Notes: generated by a model from the letters alone, not told the origin. 64,000 nt of DNA from Muscardinus avellanarius (GCA_963383645.1 OY726571.1:20325599-20389598); one strand, 5' to 3'. Shown: positions 20,402 to 33,785, counted from the stretch's first letter. Program-made: numbers and translations.

Positions 20402-22820
20402 TGACTCAGAATTTTTTGGTTTGGCATCAGGAATATTTTTCAAATTTAGTCGCAATTTTGTCAATTGAAATATGTATGGGAAAATTATTGGGATAGAGGG
20501 ATTATAACTACAAATGTCTAAGACTTAACCTAATATCTTTGTGTTAATGTAATATGTAGGCATATCTAATTGCACGTGAGTGGGATCCATCTTCTGTTGT
20601 TTGACGTTTTGATATTTTGAAGGTCCTATCTCAAGTAGAGCAACATGCTTCTAAGACAGAGGTAAGGTCAGGGTAGTCATCACGCAGGCCAGGATGGGCA
20701 AAGGATCATGCTTTGAAACAGGTGACTCGACTCAGGCTCTCAGACTGGTTGCATAGCAACCGTGGCTGGAGAAATGACAGGTGAAAAACTAGATCAGGCC
20801 AAGAGCATTACTGGGCATGTTATTCTAAATATCTCAGGTGTAGAAAATGCCCTAAACCCTTGAGCATAAGTCTAGTTTAATATACTGAAGGTCGCTTGCT
20901 ATTAATTATTTTGAATCAGCAAATAGGCCAACATAATTTTTACTCCCATTTAGAAAATACAAATCTCATGATGGCTGAAATATTCTAAATGTATTTAGAA
21001 ATTATTCTTTCAATAGCAATTCTAAAATGTATATCGCTAAGAGAACCCATTAAAAAAGAACTTTGATTCAAAGATTGAGTTAAAAATCTATTTACTTTAT
21101 AATGGAGCCCTGTATATGGCCATATACTTTCCCTAAAGAAGCAGAACACAATGTACTTTTGAGCACTGAGAAATGAAGCACTGAATGACAATATTTAATA
21201 AACAAAGCCAATTTTTTCAGAATTTCCTTTTTAAATGTCATCATGCAAGGCATTAACTTAGGTTCATACCGACAAAACTGTCATTATATTTCTAATTCCT
21301 AGAAAAATGAAAATGAAAAAAGAGCAATATATCCTGTAGTCCCTGTTTCTTTACGTGATTCATTTTCAGGCAGTTGAGTCATGTTACCTACTGACTTTTT
21401 ATTTATCTTTGAATTTAGTCTACTTTATACTCTTGTCTTCAGTATAAATTTTTAGCTGCAGTCTCATATAAAAACTTAACAGCCTCTAATTTCTCTTATA
21501 ACTAAGATGTTTATCACTGTTAGATCTATTTACTCAAAGCCTACTTGTTTTCTCTTTAGTTAATCTATTTCTGCATATTAACAGTATAACTTGAACCAGA
21601 CTTTTATGTTTTAAACTTTCTATCAATCTGAGAAAGCAGATAAATGATGTCATTTACATGACTAACAGAAAAAATGATTTCTTTCCAATGTGATGTGTTA
21701 CACATATGACCATGTCATTAGTCATTCTTGACAAATCAGTAACCTCCTTGAGTCATGATTTCTATATTTATAAAATAATAGGCTTCATCATTATGGATCA
21801 TTTGATTTTGACAACCCATGAGCCTATAAATCTTTAATAAAATTATGTATACGAAGACACTCAATAGAAATTAGGATCCCAGGCAGTTCATACTGGTCCC
21901 ACACTATGATTTTAGAATTTGACTTAGTGTTACCAAGTGAAATGAAAAAATCATTATGGCATAAATGAGTTTGAGTGGGTCAAGAAATTACTAGAAATAC
22001 TTAAGTTGCAAAGCTTGACCATTTTTAGATAGCAAATGAGACAAGGAAGGAATACTGCCATGTGATAACGGATGAAACCAGGAACATAGAACACATCTAT
22101 GTTTAAAGAGGCATGATTTTCATGGAAATAATCTAAGAATTGGATAATACTTTCATTACAGTGTCAATGAACACTGTCAATAATTATAAGACATTACACT
22201 TAGACTCTAACTTAGTATGTACTTTTTAAAAAACATTGTAATTCCTGAATCTGACTTCACCTTTTAGAAATTCTCAGAACTTTAAAAATGCAACACAATA
22301 AAATGTTAAATTATGTATTACATATTTACCTTAAAGGAAAGTATTAATACCTAAGTCTTCATTTCTCAGGCATATTTACTTCTTTCTCTATACATGAATA
22401 TTAATTTTTATTGACTGTGCTCCAACCCAAGAATTTGGTTTTAACCTTATAAAATAATACTAGAGTAAAGAGAGTTATCATGTTCATATCTGATTGTAAA
22501 TTGATAGACTTCACGTCCACTCAATACAGCTAACATTCTACTTCCTTTGGGGCCAGTTGGTTTTAAATTCTGCCAGAGTTGCGGAAGATTTGCTCCTTAA
22601 CATAGGACAGGCAAGTTATGTTTTCTTCCCTACTGGCAATAAATCTTCAGAAAACAAGGCTACCTTCATTACATTTTATCATAGATCGTAGGAAAGGACA
22701 GATGGTATCAGCAGGGTACGGTAAATTATCTTGTGGGGGAGACAGACACAATTATATGGACATTGCAAAGACTTATATGAAACTTCTCAGAACTAGAGCA
22801 GGCACTATGTTTTTTAAATG
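20402..22820. other. Unique intronic DNA
   Basis: About 2.4 kb, AT-rich, with no recognisable repeat or coding segment. A slightly GC-richer patch lies at 20640-20790 without identifiable motifs. Confidence 0.5.
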
Positions 22821-22831
22821 ATGTCTATACT

Positions 22832-22870
<39 letters not shown>

Positions 22871-23073
22871 TTTTGGTGGTGCTGGGGTTCCTGGAAGCCC
22901 TTCTACCTCCGGGCTACACTCCCAGACCTATTTTTACATTTTTATTTGGAAACAGGGTCTCCTAAGCCAGCGGGCACGGCTGGCTTCGAACCTGCGCAAT
23001 CCTCCTGTCTCTGCCTCCCAAGCGCGGAGATTACAAGCGTGCGCCACCACGCCCAGCGCCATGTCTATACTTT
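22821..23073 (-). mobile_element. Young hairpin-type SINE with (ATTT)n tail and 13-bp duplication
   Basis: ATGTCTATACTTT at 22821-22833 and 23061-23073. The tail is about ten TTTA units. The palindrome has a 4-base longer loop (AGCCAGCGGGCACGGCTGGCT), a feature shared with the copy at 29290. Confidence 0.92.
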
Positions 23074-25531
23074 GTAAGTCAGTAATTTGAGCATTGAAAC
23101 AAAAAGCACAAATCATAAATTTTAATCTTAAGAATATTGGTTGTTCTATGAGTGGCTATAAAATAATAAGTACTACATAAGTCTCAAAGTTTATTCTGAA
23201 AAATGAATAAAAAGCTTAATTGCTCTATATGCTTTATGAAGTACAAAAATTCTAGAAATGGCCTATTTCTAGACATATTTAAAAATACAATAGTAGGGAG
23301 ATTAAATAAAATGTACTTTCTAAAACTGTTCTCAACATAAATTGAATTCATCCTAATAATTGATTGTAATTATACATTTTAGTCATCAGTGAGGCTTAGC
23401 AGGTGAACTAACAGGATATAAGCAACAAAAAAAAAGAAAGTAAGTAGTGATTTGAAGTATCTGCTTTACAGAAGTCATACAATTTAACATTGCAGCTTTT
23501 CGGTTTAAAAAGAAGTGGATCATTTATAAAAGCACACTTTCTTTGAATAGATTTAAAACAAGTTCATATAGTTTTATTGCTACTTAGAAAAATACAATTC
23601 AAATTATGTGTATGTCAAGGATTTATGTATCTGTACATAGCTCTTACTACAATAAACTATTCAGTGAGAACCACTTTTCTATTCAAGAATATTTCTCAGA
23701 TCTTATTCTAAAGCTATCGTATCATCAAGGGATTTGAATTATGGACAAGTTATAAGGACATTTGAATAACATATCCTGTTAGGTAGCCATATTTAAATGG
23801 TGAGAGCATTCATATTTTCAAACACATCAAGAAATAACTTCATAATTTCAAAATAGGTAAAGTACAAAAGGCCCGAGTTCATCCTAGACCATCCTTCTCA
23901 ATCTGACCCTCAGTGCATTGCATGAGTAAAACAGGTTTGAAGTGCATAAAATGTACATGATATCAAATGCAGATGATAGTGCTCTAAGTCCTTACTGTTG
24001 TGTCTATATATTAAATCCCAGACACTTTAATTACCAAAGACCTTTTCATTCAAACTATGAAGAAAGTATACTCCACTGCAAAGGAGATTAACTGCCACTG
24101 ATGTAAAGAATCAGTAGTACAGTTAGAGACTAGATATGTTCATATGTCTTTTTCCAGCAAATATTATCTAATTAATAATTATACATAAATTCCAGTCATT
24201 GGAAAAAAGGTTAAAGAGTTATATTTTGCTTTTAAGACAACAAAACATTATTATAAAACAATATTTTAAGAACTGAACCAAGTATTTTCACAAATTTAAG
24301 GTCAGATTTTCATATATATTCATAACCTGAATTGTGGCAGACACATATATTATTATGTGTTAGTTTAGCAATCATTTATATTATATATACATTATTCTTT
24401 GGGATATGAGATTCAGTGTAGAGATAAATTATCTTCCTTAAGTTTCTGTTGCTTATTGGCAGACATGGGCTTCAAGTGCTTTTTTTATTTTACCATCCAT
24501 GTTTTTCCTGTCATAAATGTGTAAATAAATTTTAAATGTCATGAAAAACCATATTTTAATATTTCATAAATGTATAGACTAGTTTAACCTTGCAGGGGTC
24601 AAAAGTAACAGAATTATTATTTTAAAGTTTACTCTAAAAAATCCACCATCACCATTAAATATTGCCTAAAGAGTTTATCTGCCTAGTTAAACTCAAAACT
24701 TATATAAATTAAAATATATAAAATAACACCAAATATTTATTTAGGGGATCTGTGCAAAGATTGATCTATTAAGACATTGTTTCATTTATTAAATTGATAG
24801 GTTTATTTCTATTTTAGGTATGAGCATATGAAAATATTCATTATGCCTATTTTCCTATATTTAAAATAAAAATTATAAAATGCCTGTTTTTTACATTATG
24901 AATGTCTGCAAGCAAAGACAGATTTCAACTATTAATCATGTGACTATTTTAACCTCCACAGTGTTAGTACTGAGCAAAGTATGAACTACGATTTGACTTC
25001 ACAAAAATATGTGATTTTGAGATTCTATATTTGGAAAAACATGTTCACATATTAAAAGTAACAATGACAGGTATGTAACTTAAAAAAGGAAAATATATTC
25101 TACCTAAAAGAAAACGATTAACAATGCAATATTTCTCCAAGATATGAGGATATATTATATTTGATCATTCAAAATATATTTTATATTTCAAAATATGTCT
25201 TGATTATGAAAAGTTCTTTTGATTTTTGTTCATATATAAACAGAAGAAAATATTTGTGAATGTTTTCAAGAAATAGATCTGATAGCTTTAGCAGAAGCAC
25301 CAAACAATTAAATGCTGCATTTTATTTAAGAAAACAGTTATTAAAGGTCAGGCAAAGTTCAGGGCAATAAAATCTACACTTTCCTTCATGTATTATCTTC
25401 ATAGAAGTCATAATTACAAGCCTCCTTTTCTATTATTGCTTTGTTAGAAAAAATTATGAAAAAATAAAAAGGTAAAAGAAGCTACCATGTTTGCTTGACT
25501 TAACATCTGAAACAAGATGTAAGAGCATAAA
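23074..25531. other. Unique AT-rich intron DNA
   Basis: Nothing beyond low-complexity A/T runs is supported. Confidence 0.5.
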
Positions 25532-25750
25532 TTTAACCAGATGTGATGGAGCATGTCTTTAATCCTAGTACTTGGAAGACTGAGACAAGAGGATTGAAAG
25601 TTCAAGGATGGCCTTGGAAATGTAGGGAGACCTTTAGCAACAGAGAGACTCTGTTTCAAAATAATAATAATTATTATTAATAATAATAGTCTGAGGATGT
25701 AATTAGAGGATAAAATGCCTCTGGATCCAATCTTCAGTACCATACACACA
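25532..25750 (+). mobile_element. Decayed SINE with (ATA)n linker
   Basis: ACCAGATGTGATGGAGCATG, TACTTGGAAGACTGAGACAAG, an AATAATAATAATTATT linker and GGATCCAATCTTCAGTACC. Confidence 0.75.
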
Positions 25751-25842
25751 CAGAGAAAGAAGCCATAAAATATTTACGACGTATTGTCTCAACAGTATAT
25801 TTCAATTAACTAATTTATATAATTAGAGAGAAAAATCAATTA

Positions 25843-26057
25843 TTTTTCTGTTCTGGGGATCGAACGCAGGAGAATTCCACTTCTGAGCTACAATCCCAGC
25901 CTTATTTCTTATTCTTTATTTTTTTGAAACAGGGCATGGTCTCATTAAGTTGTGCAGGGCCTCACTAAGTATCTGAGGCTGGCCATGAACCTGCGATCCT
26001 CCTGTCTCAGCCTTCCAAGTACTGGGATTACAAGTGTGCACAACCACATCCAACTAG
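25843..26057 (-). mobile_element. Older B1-dID-type SINE
   Basis: TTCTGGGGATCGAACGCAGG, CTGAGCTACAATCCCAGCC, then AGGCTGGCCATGAACCTGCG and TACTGGGATTACAAGTGTGC. Confidence 0.8.
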
Positions 26058-26257
26058 AAAGTCAGTATTTTATACTCTACAGTATTTGTCTCTCTTCTCG
26101 ATTGTGCTCATTTCATATCTGGAAATAACATACTTTCAAGCATATATTGAAGTCTACAGCATCATCCACGTAGGGTCAAATTTGATAAGAAACATTATCT
26201 CAATGTCTTGTGACCTATATCAAATATTTGAGAAAAGACTTTTAAAAACATATTAAT

Positions 26258-26312
26258 TTTTTGCAGTACTAGGGATGGAACCCAGGGGCATTATACCTCT
26301 ATTTTTAACTAA
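26258..26312 (-). mobile_element. SINE scrap (ID-like half only)
   Basis: GCAGTACTAGGGATGGAACC and GGGGCATTATACCTC, then unrelated sequence. Confidence 0.6.
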
Positions 26313-26454
26313 CTCTCCAGTAACTTTCTGTCATCTAGCTATGAGTATACCCATAATGCATTCAGGAACTATTACAATCTGAAGACATCAAACATATAAA
26401 GTCACTGAATTCATGGAGTTATACTTTATTTTAAACAAAGATTTAAACATAGTA

Positions 26455-26668
26455 AAAACCAGGCATGGTGATGCTCACTTGTAATTTCCAGTTCTTTAGA
26501 GGCTGAGACAGGAGGATTGCAGGTTCATGGCCAGCCTCAGAAATTCAGTGAGGCCCTCTATAAACCTAATGAGACCATGTTTCAAAATAAAAATAAAAAT
26601 AGGGCTTGAGGTGTAGCTTAGACATAGAATGCCCCTGGGTTCAATCCCCAGTACCAAACACACACACA
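26455..26668 (+). mobile_element. Older B1-dID-type SINE
   Basis: AACCAGGCATGGTGATGCTC to GGGTTCAATCCCCAGTACC. The ID half keeps a good B-box (GGTTCAATCC). Confidence 0.8.
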
Positions 26669-27508
26669 AGCAAAACAAAACCAATTAACAAACGAAACCA
26701 TTATACAGAGTAAGTTTTCTTATGTTCCATTAAGTGATGGGAAAATTTGTCTCACCAACTGCATCATCTTTAAATTCCTAATACTGATGCCATTTCTTTT
26801 GTAAAGCATTTTCTAACTCGTTTTGACCCAAAGTGTACTCAAACTTCCATAATTCTGTCTCTTGCTCCATGACGTCTGATGAACACTGGTAGACTGCCTA
26901 GGCCTAATCTTCATTTCTACCATACTTCTACCTTTTGTTTTAGCTCTGAAGTTGGGGAGATAATGAAGCCATTTACAGGGAAGGTTGCTTTCTGCAGCCT
27001 AAAAGTATTACTAACTTCCTCCCCAACCCCTCCATACATATGCAAGCAGAACATAGGCAGTAAAAGTGTCATTGTAACCATGGCATCAGATTGTATACAA
27101 ATTAGATTTAACCCAGTGCCCCTGAAATGGCCATACCATTGGGAATCCACCAATCACATTCCTAATTATCATTTGATTCCAATCATCACTGTCTAAGATT
27201 GGGGAATATGCTCATTTACTATGTTTGCTGTAATAATTTACCAAAGCTTGTTGTCTTAACAGAAGTCTAATCTCTACAGTTAGAGAGGCTCAAAGTTTGA
27301 AATCAGTGTCACACGAAATCAAGATGTTGGCAGAACCACCTTCTCCCTGAGAACTCTGGATGATAATCTGTCCCTTGCCTCTTCTACCTTCTAATGACTG
27401 TCTATGGCTCAAAAACCATCTTTCTATTTTCTTCTATTTTCTATTTCTTTCTATTTTCTTCTCCTTGTTGTGTTTGTGTCAAAATTTTTCTCTGACTCTC
27501 TCTTTTCA

Positions 27509-27510
<2 letters not shown>
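26669..27510. other. Unique intronic DNA
   Basis: Open frames at 26879-27196 (+) and 26917-27153 (-) overlap each other and show no known motif or splice context. Confidence 0.45.

Positions 27511-27556
<46 letters not shown>
27510..27556. repeat. (AT)n microsatellite
   Basis: About 23 uninterrupted AT units. Confidence 0.9.
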
Positions 27557-27559
<3 letters not shown>

Positions 27560-27629
27560 CATTTAGAACTCACCCTGAGAAGCCCCGATAAGAAGTTCTT
27601 AGGACCCTTATGTATACATAAGGTAATAT

Positions 27630-27847
27630 TTATTCTAATTTTGGGGGTTAGTAGAGTTTGAACCCAGAGACTTCTACCTCTAAGCTATACCTCTAGGCCT
27701 AATTTTTATTCTTTGTCTTTTTAAACAGGTTCTCACTAAATTGCATAGGGCCTCACCAAGTATCTGAAGCTGGCCACAAACCTTCAATCCACTTGTCTCA
27801 GCCTCTCAATTACCAGGATTACAAGTGTATGCCACTATGCCTGGCTT
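27630..27847 (-). mobile_element. Decayed B1-dID-type SINE
   Basis: GAACCCAGAGACTTCTACCTC, TCACTAAATTGCATAGGGCC, AAGTGTATGCCACTATGCC. Confidence 0.75.
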
Positions 27848-28736
27848 GTTTAAATGTTTGTAAGATAATATTTGCCAATTATTAAAAGCTAGGTGGGGAC
27901 ATATTTCCAACATAGTCATTTAGCTCACTTCAGAGAAGATGCCTGGCAACGAGGGGTTTCACCTTTCTCATCACAAAGAATCTTCAGAAATGAAGTCTGG
28001 ATTAGAAAAATGTCTTAATCAAACACATTCCTAAGCACACACTGTATATTACCCTTTTTTCCTACTTTATCCCACTGCTTCACATCTGAAAGGAGGATGT
28101 ATGATCGATCTTTAGTTGAATTTTGGCACTCAGATGTTGCTCATTACAAAAGGCCGTTGTTGTTTTCTGTACATGTGTGCTTGGCTCACCCGCTGGACCA
28201 CAGACAGTTGTCACTGATTCCTCTATCAATAGAAAACACCTTTGGCTTTCCAGCCAATGTACTCCAAATTCAACTCATTTCTCAGGAGCACCATCTTGGG
28301 AGCCTATATCAGTACTATATTTAGGAAGAGTGGTAAACAATGAGATCTTCACTTTTATGAATAAAATATTAAAACTATTAGTAATATTGGCACTTCTCAC
28401 TGAGTTTTATCAGTAGAAAAATGGAAGGTGGAAACAATAGGGTTTTCTTCTATGTAATCCTTTGCATCCAGGAGTAGTGAGTGATCACTGGTGAAAAGTT
28501 GTCTAGCTATGGCTAGACAGGCTTAGTATTATTGGATAAGGAAAAGTAGAAGCTCAGGGGCATCTAGGGTTGACAGGAAAGAAGTCATTGCAAAACACTC
28601 AAAAACAAAGTATGGTATCCATGGGTTTTGCTGTCATGGCCAGTTAATTGTGTTTCTGTACTTTACTTGCCAATCTTTTCTAAAACTATATTATGTGCTC
28701 TTGTACCTCTGAAAGATATCTGTGTGTGTATGCATG

Positions 28737-28833
28737 TGGTGTGTGTGTGTGTGTGTGTTACTAGAGATCAAACACAGGGCCTTGCACATTGTAGGGAGCC
28801 ACTCTGTCACCAGGACACATCCCCAGCCCTGTC
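28737..28833 (-). mobile_element. ID-type monomeric SINE with (GT)n tail
   Basis: On the minus strand this reads GGGCTGGGGATGTGTCC, then GTGGCTCCCTACAATGTGCA and AGGCCCTGTGTTTGATCTC. This is the tRNA-derived ID element, not the dimer, and its tail is (TG)n at 28737-28759. Confidence 0.75.
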
Positions 28834-29274
28834 TTTCCCACTTTTTAACCACAACTCATTGTTCTCTCTCCAATCTGTTCCTCTAAGCCTGACACAAAGT
28901 AAGTGGTCAATAAATATTGAATGAATAGGTGAAGGATGAAATAAAGAAGTAAAGAAGGAAACTAGAACCTTCTGGTTAAGCAATAATGGTGATTGTTATT
29001 TTCTTAGCTTTATGTCAAATTAAGAAATTCTATAACATAATTATAAATTTTATTACACAACTTATAAATTAAGTCCTTGTTAAAAAGTATTTTATATTAA
29101 AATCTACTCAATTAGAATATAATAAAAATAATAAACTTGGTTCTGATTTCAAACAAGTCTTCTTTTCCTAACAATTATTTTATGTCATGCCCTAAAGGAA
29201 AAAAAGACAAAGCCCTTATGCAGTTTCCTGCAGTGGGTTCTATCTGTCAAGGACTCTGTTCAGCCTTGAGTTTT

Positions 29275-29504
29275 AGAAATGTTAGCATGCGCCGGGCGTG
29301 GTGGCGCACGCTTGTAATCCCCGCGCTTGGGAGGCAGAGACAGGAGGATCGCGCAGGTTCGAAGCCAGCCGCGCGGGCTGGCTTAGGAGACCCTGTTTCC
29401 AAATAAAAATGTAAAAATAGGTCTGGGAGTGTAGTCCGGAGATAGAAGGGCTTCCAAGAACCCCAGTACCACCAAAAAAAAAAAAAAAAAGAAATGTTAG
29501 CATG
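29275..29504 (+). mobile_element. Young hairpin-type SINE with 15-bp duplication
   Basis: AGAAATGTTAGCATG at 29275-29289 and 29490-29504. The element starts CGCCGGGCGTGGTGGCGCAC with most CpGs intact, has the long-loop palindrome AAGCCAGCCGCGCGGGCTGG, and ends ACCACC plus poly(A). It looks the youngest here. Confidence 0.95.
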
Positions 29505-30577
29505 TTTTCTATTACTCACTTAGAAAGCAAGCTTTCAAGAAATTAAAAATGTGCCTCTTTAAATCTGTAAGATGTGGACTTTTATACAGGCTTCTTTTTA
29601 ATCATGCTTTAATTACTTTATGAACATTGATAATTCACTGCATATTTTGGTTTCTCACATGACTTTTTTAGGATAATAATATCCATTTAAACAGGCTTAT
29701 GCTAATTTCCCTTTGAAAAATACCACAGTCTCTCTGGCTCCCTCACAGATTTTCTTTGTTCCACTGAATGTCATAAATCGTAGTGTGGCCTAAGAGTTCC
29801 AAACTAGTTCCCCACTAAAGACTCAGGCACAGGGTACAAGGTGGCTATTGATCTGCCATGTTAGTGTTATTTTACTCACCCAAAAAACTGGTGAGTAGAA
29901 TTGTTGGGCTAAATAAAGGTTAAGTCGCTGGCAGGGAGGTTCCCAGGGCTAAACTGAACTGGCATGGAGGATGCTCTTAAAAGAATTTGCCACTGTCCTT
30001 TAAACCTAGTACAACTCTGTTAGAGACATTCAGTCAACAGCAGCATTTTTATACTCTACTGTTTCTGGTTTGGGCTTGTTTTCAACATTTGTGTGATGAA
30101 TTATGTGCTTGGAATATCGAGGACTGGTGCTATCTATAAGTAGAGAAAGACTCTCTCTGGCTTATTCATTTTGATGTTATTGGTATATTATGATTTAGGC
30201 ACCCTGGCTTTGCTAAAGTAATACTGCATGATTTACAGCATAATTATTAATATGCACTGAGGTTGTATTCCATATGACTCCACTATGGGAAAATATTAAC
30301 TTCTTTTCATTATTTTCTTCACAAAACTCTGTGTTGCAAAACATGGCTATGTCTGGATTCCTTTAAATCATTTACCCAAAGCAGACTAAATATAACTGAA
30401 TGATAATCCTCACCCACAGCCTTCAGTGGACATGAATATAAAGATTTGTTTATGCATTTATATGGCATGTATATACAAGAGAATACTCTACTGGCATGTT
30501 TATAAGATTGATAATTCATACAAAATGACCATATGTGCAGCCCACTGATTTTCATAAACACTGAAATTTAATTTCAT
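29505..30577. other. Unique intronic DNA
   Basis: No repeat or coding segment recognised. Confidence 0.45.
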
Positions 30578-30733
30578 ATTATTATTATTATTATTTTAAT
30601 TTTTAAACAGAGTCTTGCTAAGTTTCTGAGGGGCTTTGCTAAGTTACTGAAGCTGGGCTGAAACTTGTGGTCTTCCTGTCTCTGCCTCCCAAATACTGGG
30701 ATTATAAGAGTGTGCTACCATACCTAGCTGGAT
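30578..30733 (-). mobile_element. SINE left half with (ATT)n
   Basis: ATTATTATTATTATT, then AAACAGAGTCTTGCTAAGT and CTCCCAAATACTGGGATTAT to CATACCTAGCTGG. The ID-like half is missing. Confidence 0.7.
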
Positions 30734-31205
30734 TTCATATAATTATTATGTATCACCAAGTATTATTCATCTTTTGATTTTCCCCCTTACTATTTGAAAA
30801 TTTAAAACAATTATTAGTTCTTCAGGCCCTACAAAAACAGACTGTCAGCAAGATTTTGTTCACAAGCCAAGTTTTTTGACTCTAGGAAAGAATAAAACTA
30901 CTAAATGTCAAAGGCCTTTTGCCCTGATTCAAAAGGAAGAAAGCTCTGTTCCTACCCAAACTTTATCTGTCTCTGCTTAGTTTCTGTATAAGACATGACT
31001 TTTTATTGTGTCATATCACTGAAATTTGGCAACTGTGCAGTAACTTAGCCCTATTTGATATAATACAAAGATTTGAAGCAATCTAGATACAGTAATATTT
31101 AAGACATACTTCCTTTTAATATAGTCAAAAATGAGGGAAAAAGTAGAAGATATTTCCTATACTTCTCAATTTTAAGACAGACATTAATTATTTAAAGTTA
31201 AAATG

Positions 31206-31305
31206 ATTGGGCTCGGGGTGTATCTCAGAGATACTTGCCTAGCATCAGAAGGGCCCTGGAATCCAGCCTCAGCACTGCAAAATGAATAAATACATAAACA
31301 AACAA
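31206..31305 (+). mobile_element. ID-type monomeric SINE
   Basis: GGGCTCGGGGTGTATCTCAG, then ACTTGCCTAGCATCAGAAGG, CCTGGAATCCAGCCTCAGCAC and an A-rich tail with AATAAATA. Confidence 0.8.
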
Positions 31306-32509
31306 ATAGACATACTAATGTAACATTTATGAAATACAAATTCCTCAAACATAAAAACTTAATCTTGGATTTGAAAATATGAGGAAGTAATAAGAAAAAA
31401 AATTTGTTAATTCTCAACACAATGTACATCAAAGTCAAGGTGCGCATGGAGATTTTCTAACCTGAAAGTTGAAAGAATTCCAAATTTGGCTTTATTTTTA
31501 GCCAAACAATGGGAATCATATGAAGATACTAAACTTGCTTCAGAATTCGGCGGGTTTGATTGTTTCTTCCTTTCTTTGTACGATTTAGCTTAAACAAGTA
31601 TGCAGATATATCTAGGTCCCACGGGGAAACCAAATAACCTCCTTCCTACATGAAGTTACACACATAAAATCTAAAGAGTCACTTAAGTGAATGATTAGCA
31701 GATAGGTTTTTTCAGTTTAGAAAATTTATTATAGAAAGATTATTATTTGAATAGCATATCTATCATTGTCATCAAGAGAAAATAAATTATGTTAATAATC
31801 ACTTTGGTGAAGCTAAATTTTACAAACCCTTACACTGGAATGAAGCACAGATGTTGAATAAATGGTGAAGCTGTACTAAATATGGAACAAGCAAAGAAAT
31901 TAAAGTGAAGTCGATGAATTATTCATTGAATTTCATATTCAGTCGCAGGGGAATGCCTGTGAGTTCTTAGTAGCACGTTAGTACTCTCAGAGCCAAACAG
32001 CGCCCCGGTCACCTTTGAAGAACTTGTCTCAAGAATGCAAGAAAATTCTGTAGGTTTTAATAGAAAATGGCTCCAATGGCATTTGCTTCAGGCTGTGCTA
32101 TCTAGGTCTCATTGGAAATAATTTTGTGTGAAGGGTTGGAGATTCATGTTTTCTGATAACCTGCTAGATTTTAGGTGTTTATCTTTGATAATATATTAAA
32201 ACATTATTTTCATCTCTATGCAACCTATATGCTGGTAATAGATACTATATTTTAATTTCTGCCCTCACCTTCTGACATTGACTTCTTCCTCTAAATGTGA
32301 ATCAGGAGAAATTAGGAAATGGAACTTATGGAATAACTACTTCCAGACAACAACAACAACAAAAATCCCTGGGTTCTATTTAAATAACTTCATACTTTGT
32401 AAATTATATTCTCAAACTCTGTGAAAATAGCATCTAGGTTATATTTAGAGGAGCCATGGCTTTATAAAATGCAAAGGTAAAAATTTTAAAACTCAGAAGA
32501 GATATTATA
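31306..32509. other. Unique intronic DNA
   Basis: No feature supported. Confidence 0.45.
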
Positions 32510-32765
32510 GATGAGTAAATAGGCAACCTTAACTGAGGGGGATGGGATAGGGGAAGAGGAAAATTCCCTAATGTACATGATGTACATTAACAAACACATC
32601 AATGTTAATCACTAAACCAAACATGAGAAAGAGGGAGGGAATGAATGGGCAGGAGTTGGGTAAGGGCAAACTGGGTGATGTGTGTATGTATGCCTCCACC
32701 ACTGTGTACTCCGTTGAGATGTATGACTACAGTGTACCAATTCAAAAAAAAAAAGAAAAGAAAAA
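32510..32765 (+). mobile_element. L1 3' end with poly(A)
   Basis: Blocks GGGATAGGGGAAGAGGAAAA, ATGTACATGATGTACATTAA, ATCACTAAACCAAACATGAG, TGTGTATGTATGCCTCCACC and GAGATGTATGACTAC occur in the same order as at 56240. It ends in an A11 run with AAAAGAAAAG. Confidence 0.65.
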
Positions 32766-32865
32766 TATAAGAAGTCAACAACCCGAATTAAAAATGGGCC
32801 AATTCCTTCACATATTGCCAAAGAAGGTAAAAAAGGTAAATAAGTACATAAAAATATATTTTACC
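32766..32865 (+). mobile_element. L1 late-ORF2 scrap
   Basis: AAGTCAACAACCCGAATTAA, AAAATGGGCCAATTCCTTCA and a degenerate AAAGAAG block recall the L1 segment 'caacccaattaaaaaatgggc'. It directly follows the poly(A) of the previous L1 end. Confidence 0.5.
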
Positions 32866-33064
32866 TTATTATTAGTGAACTCGGATTGGAATCACTTCCC
32901 TGGAAGATTTCAATGAAATCAACTCCAAGAAACAAGTTAATTTCAGTTTATATGTCTTTACACTGATATGAATCCCCGTAACTTTTTCTAGCAGAAAATT
33001 TCCATTTTTATGTATTTTATCCATAAAATCATGAACGCCTTTATCAAATATCTGCTTAGTTCTT

Positions 33065-33276
33065 ATTTTTTTATGTGGTACTGGGGATTGGACACAGGGG
33101 CCTTCTCCTTCCAAGCTACACCTCCAGCCCTATATTTTATTCTTGATTTTGAAACAGGATCTCACTAAGTTGTGGAGGACCTCACTAATTAGTCATGGTT
33201 GGCCGTGAACCTGCAATCCTCCTGTCTCAGCCTCCCAAGTACTGGGATTACAAGCGTGCGCCACCACGCCCAGCTT
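33065..33276 (-). mobile_element. Older B1-dID-type SINE
   Basis: GTGGTACTGGGGATTGGACAC to GCCACCACGCCCAGC. Both halves present. Confidence 0.85.
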
Positions 33277-33582
33277 ATCTTTTTATTTTTTAAGCATTGC
33301 TTCGCTTAAATACTATAGCAAAATATATATGACTTTCATTGCTCAATTAGAAAATAAGGTGTAAATGACATGTATATATATTTATTCTTTCTTCAAACTA
33401 TTTACCTACTCACATCCAGCTTGATTTATTAGTTTAGGCATATGTTAGAACATGTTTCTCAAAAAGAATTAAATATAGTAGAAAATGTAAATCATGCCTC
33501 GGTTGATAGTGACAATAATCATAGCAAATGGTGAAGATTACTCATTCTAAGAACTATTCTTGTAAATAAAATTTTATTTTAC

Positions 33583-33785
33583 TTTTTGTGGTACTGAAGA
33601 TTGAGCCCAGGGGCCTTCTGCCTCCAAGTTACACCTCCAGCCCTATTTTATTTTTATTTTGAATCAGGGTCTCTCTAGGTTGATGAGAATGTCACTATTT
33701 GCTGAGGCTGTTCTCAAACCTGCAATCCGCTTATGTCAGCTGGGCAAGTACTAGGATTACAAGTGTGTGCCACAACACCGGGCTG
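33583..33785 (-). mobile_element. Older B1-dID-type SINE
   Basis: TGTGGTACTGAAGATTGAGCC to GTGCCACAACACCGGGC. Confidence 0.8.

Noticed and set aside
26879..27196. Opposed frames of 105 and 78 codons in unique DNA
   Set aside because: Neither has a known motif, acceptor/donor pair or promoter; length is within chance for 64 kb.
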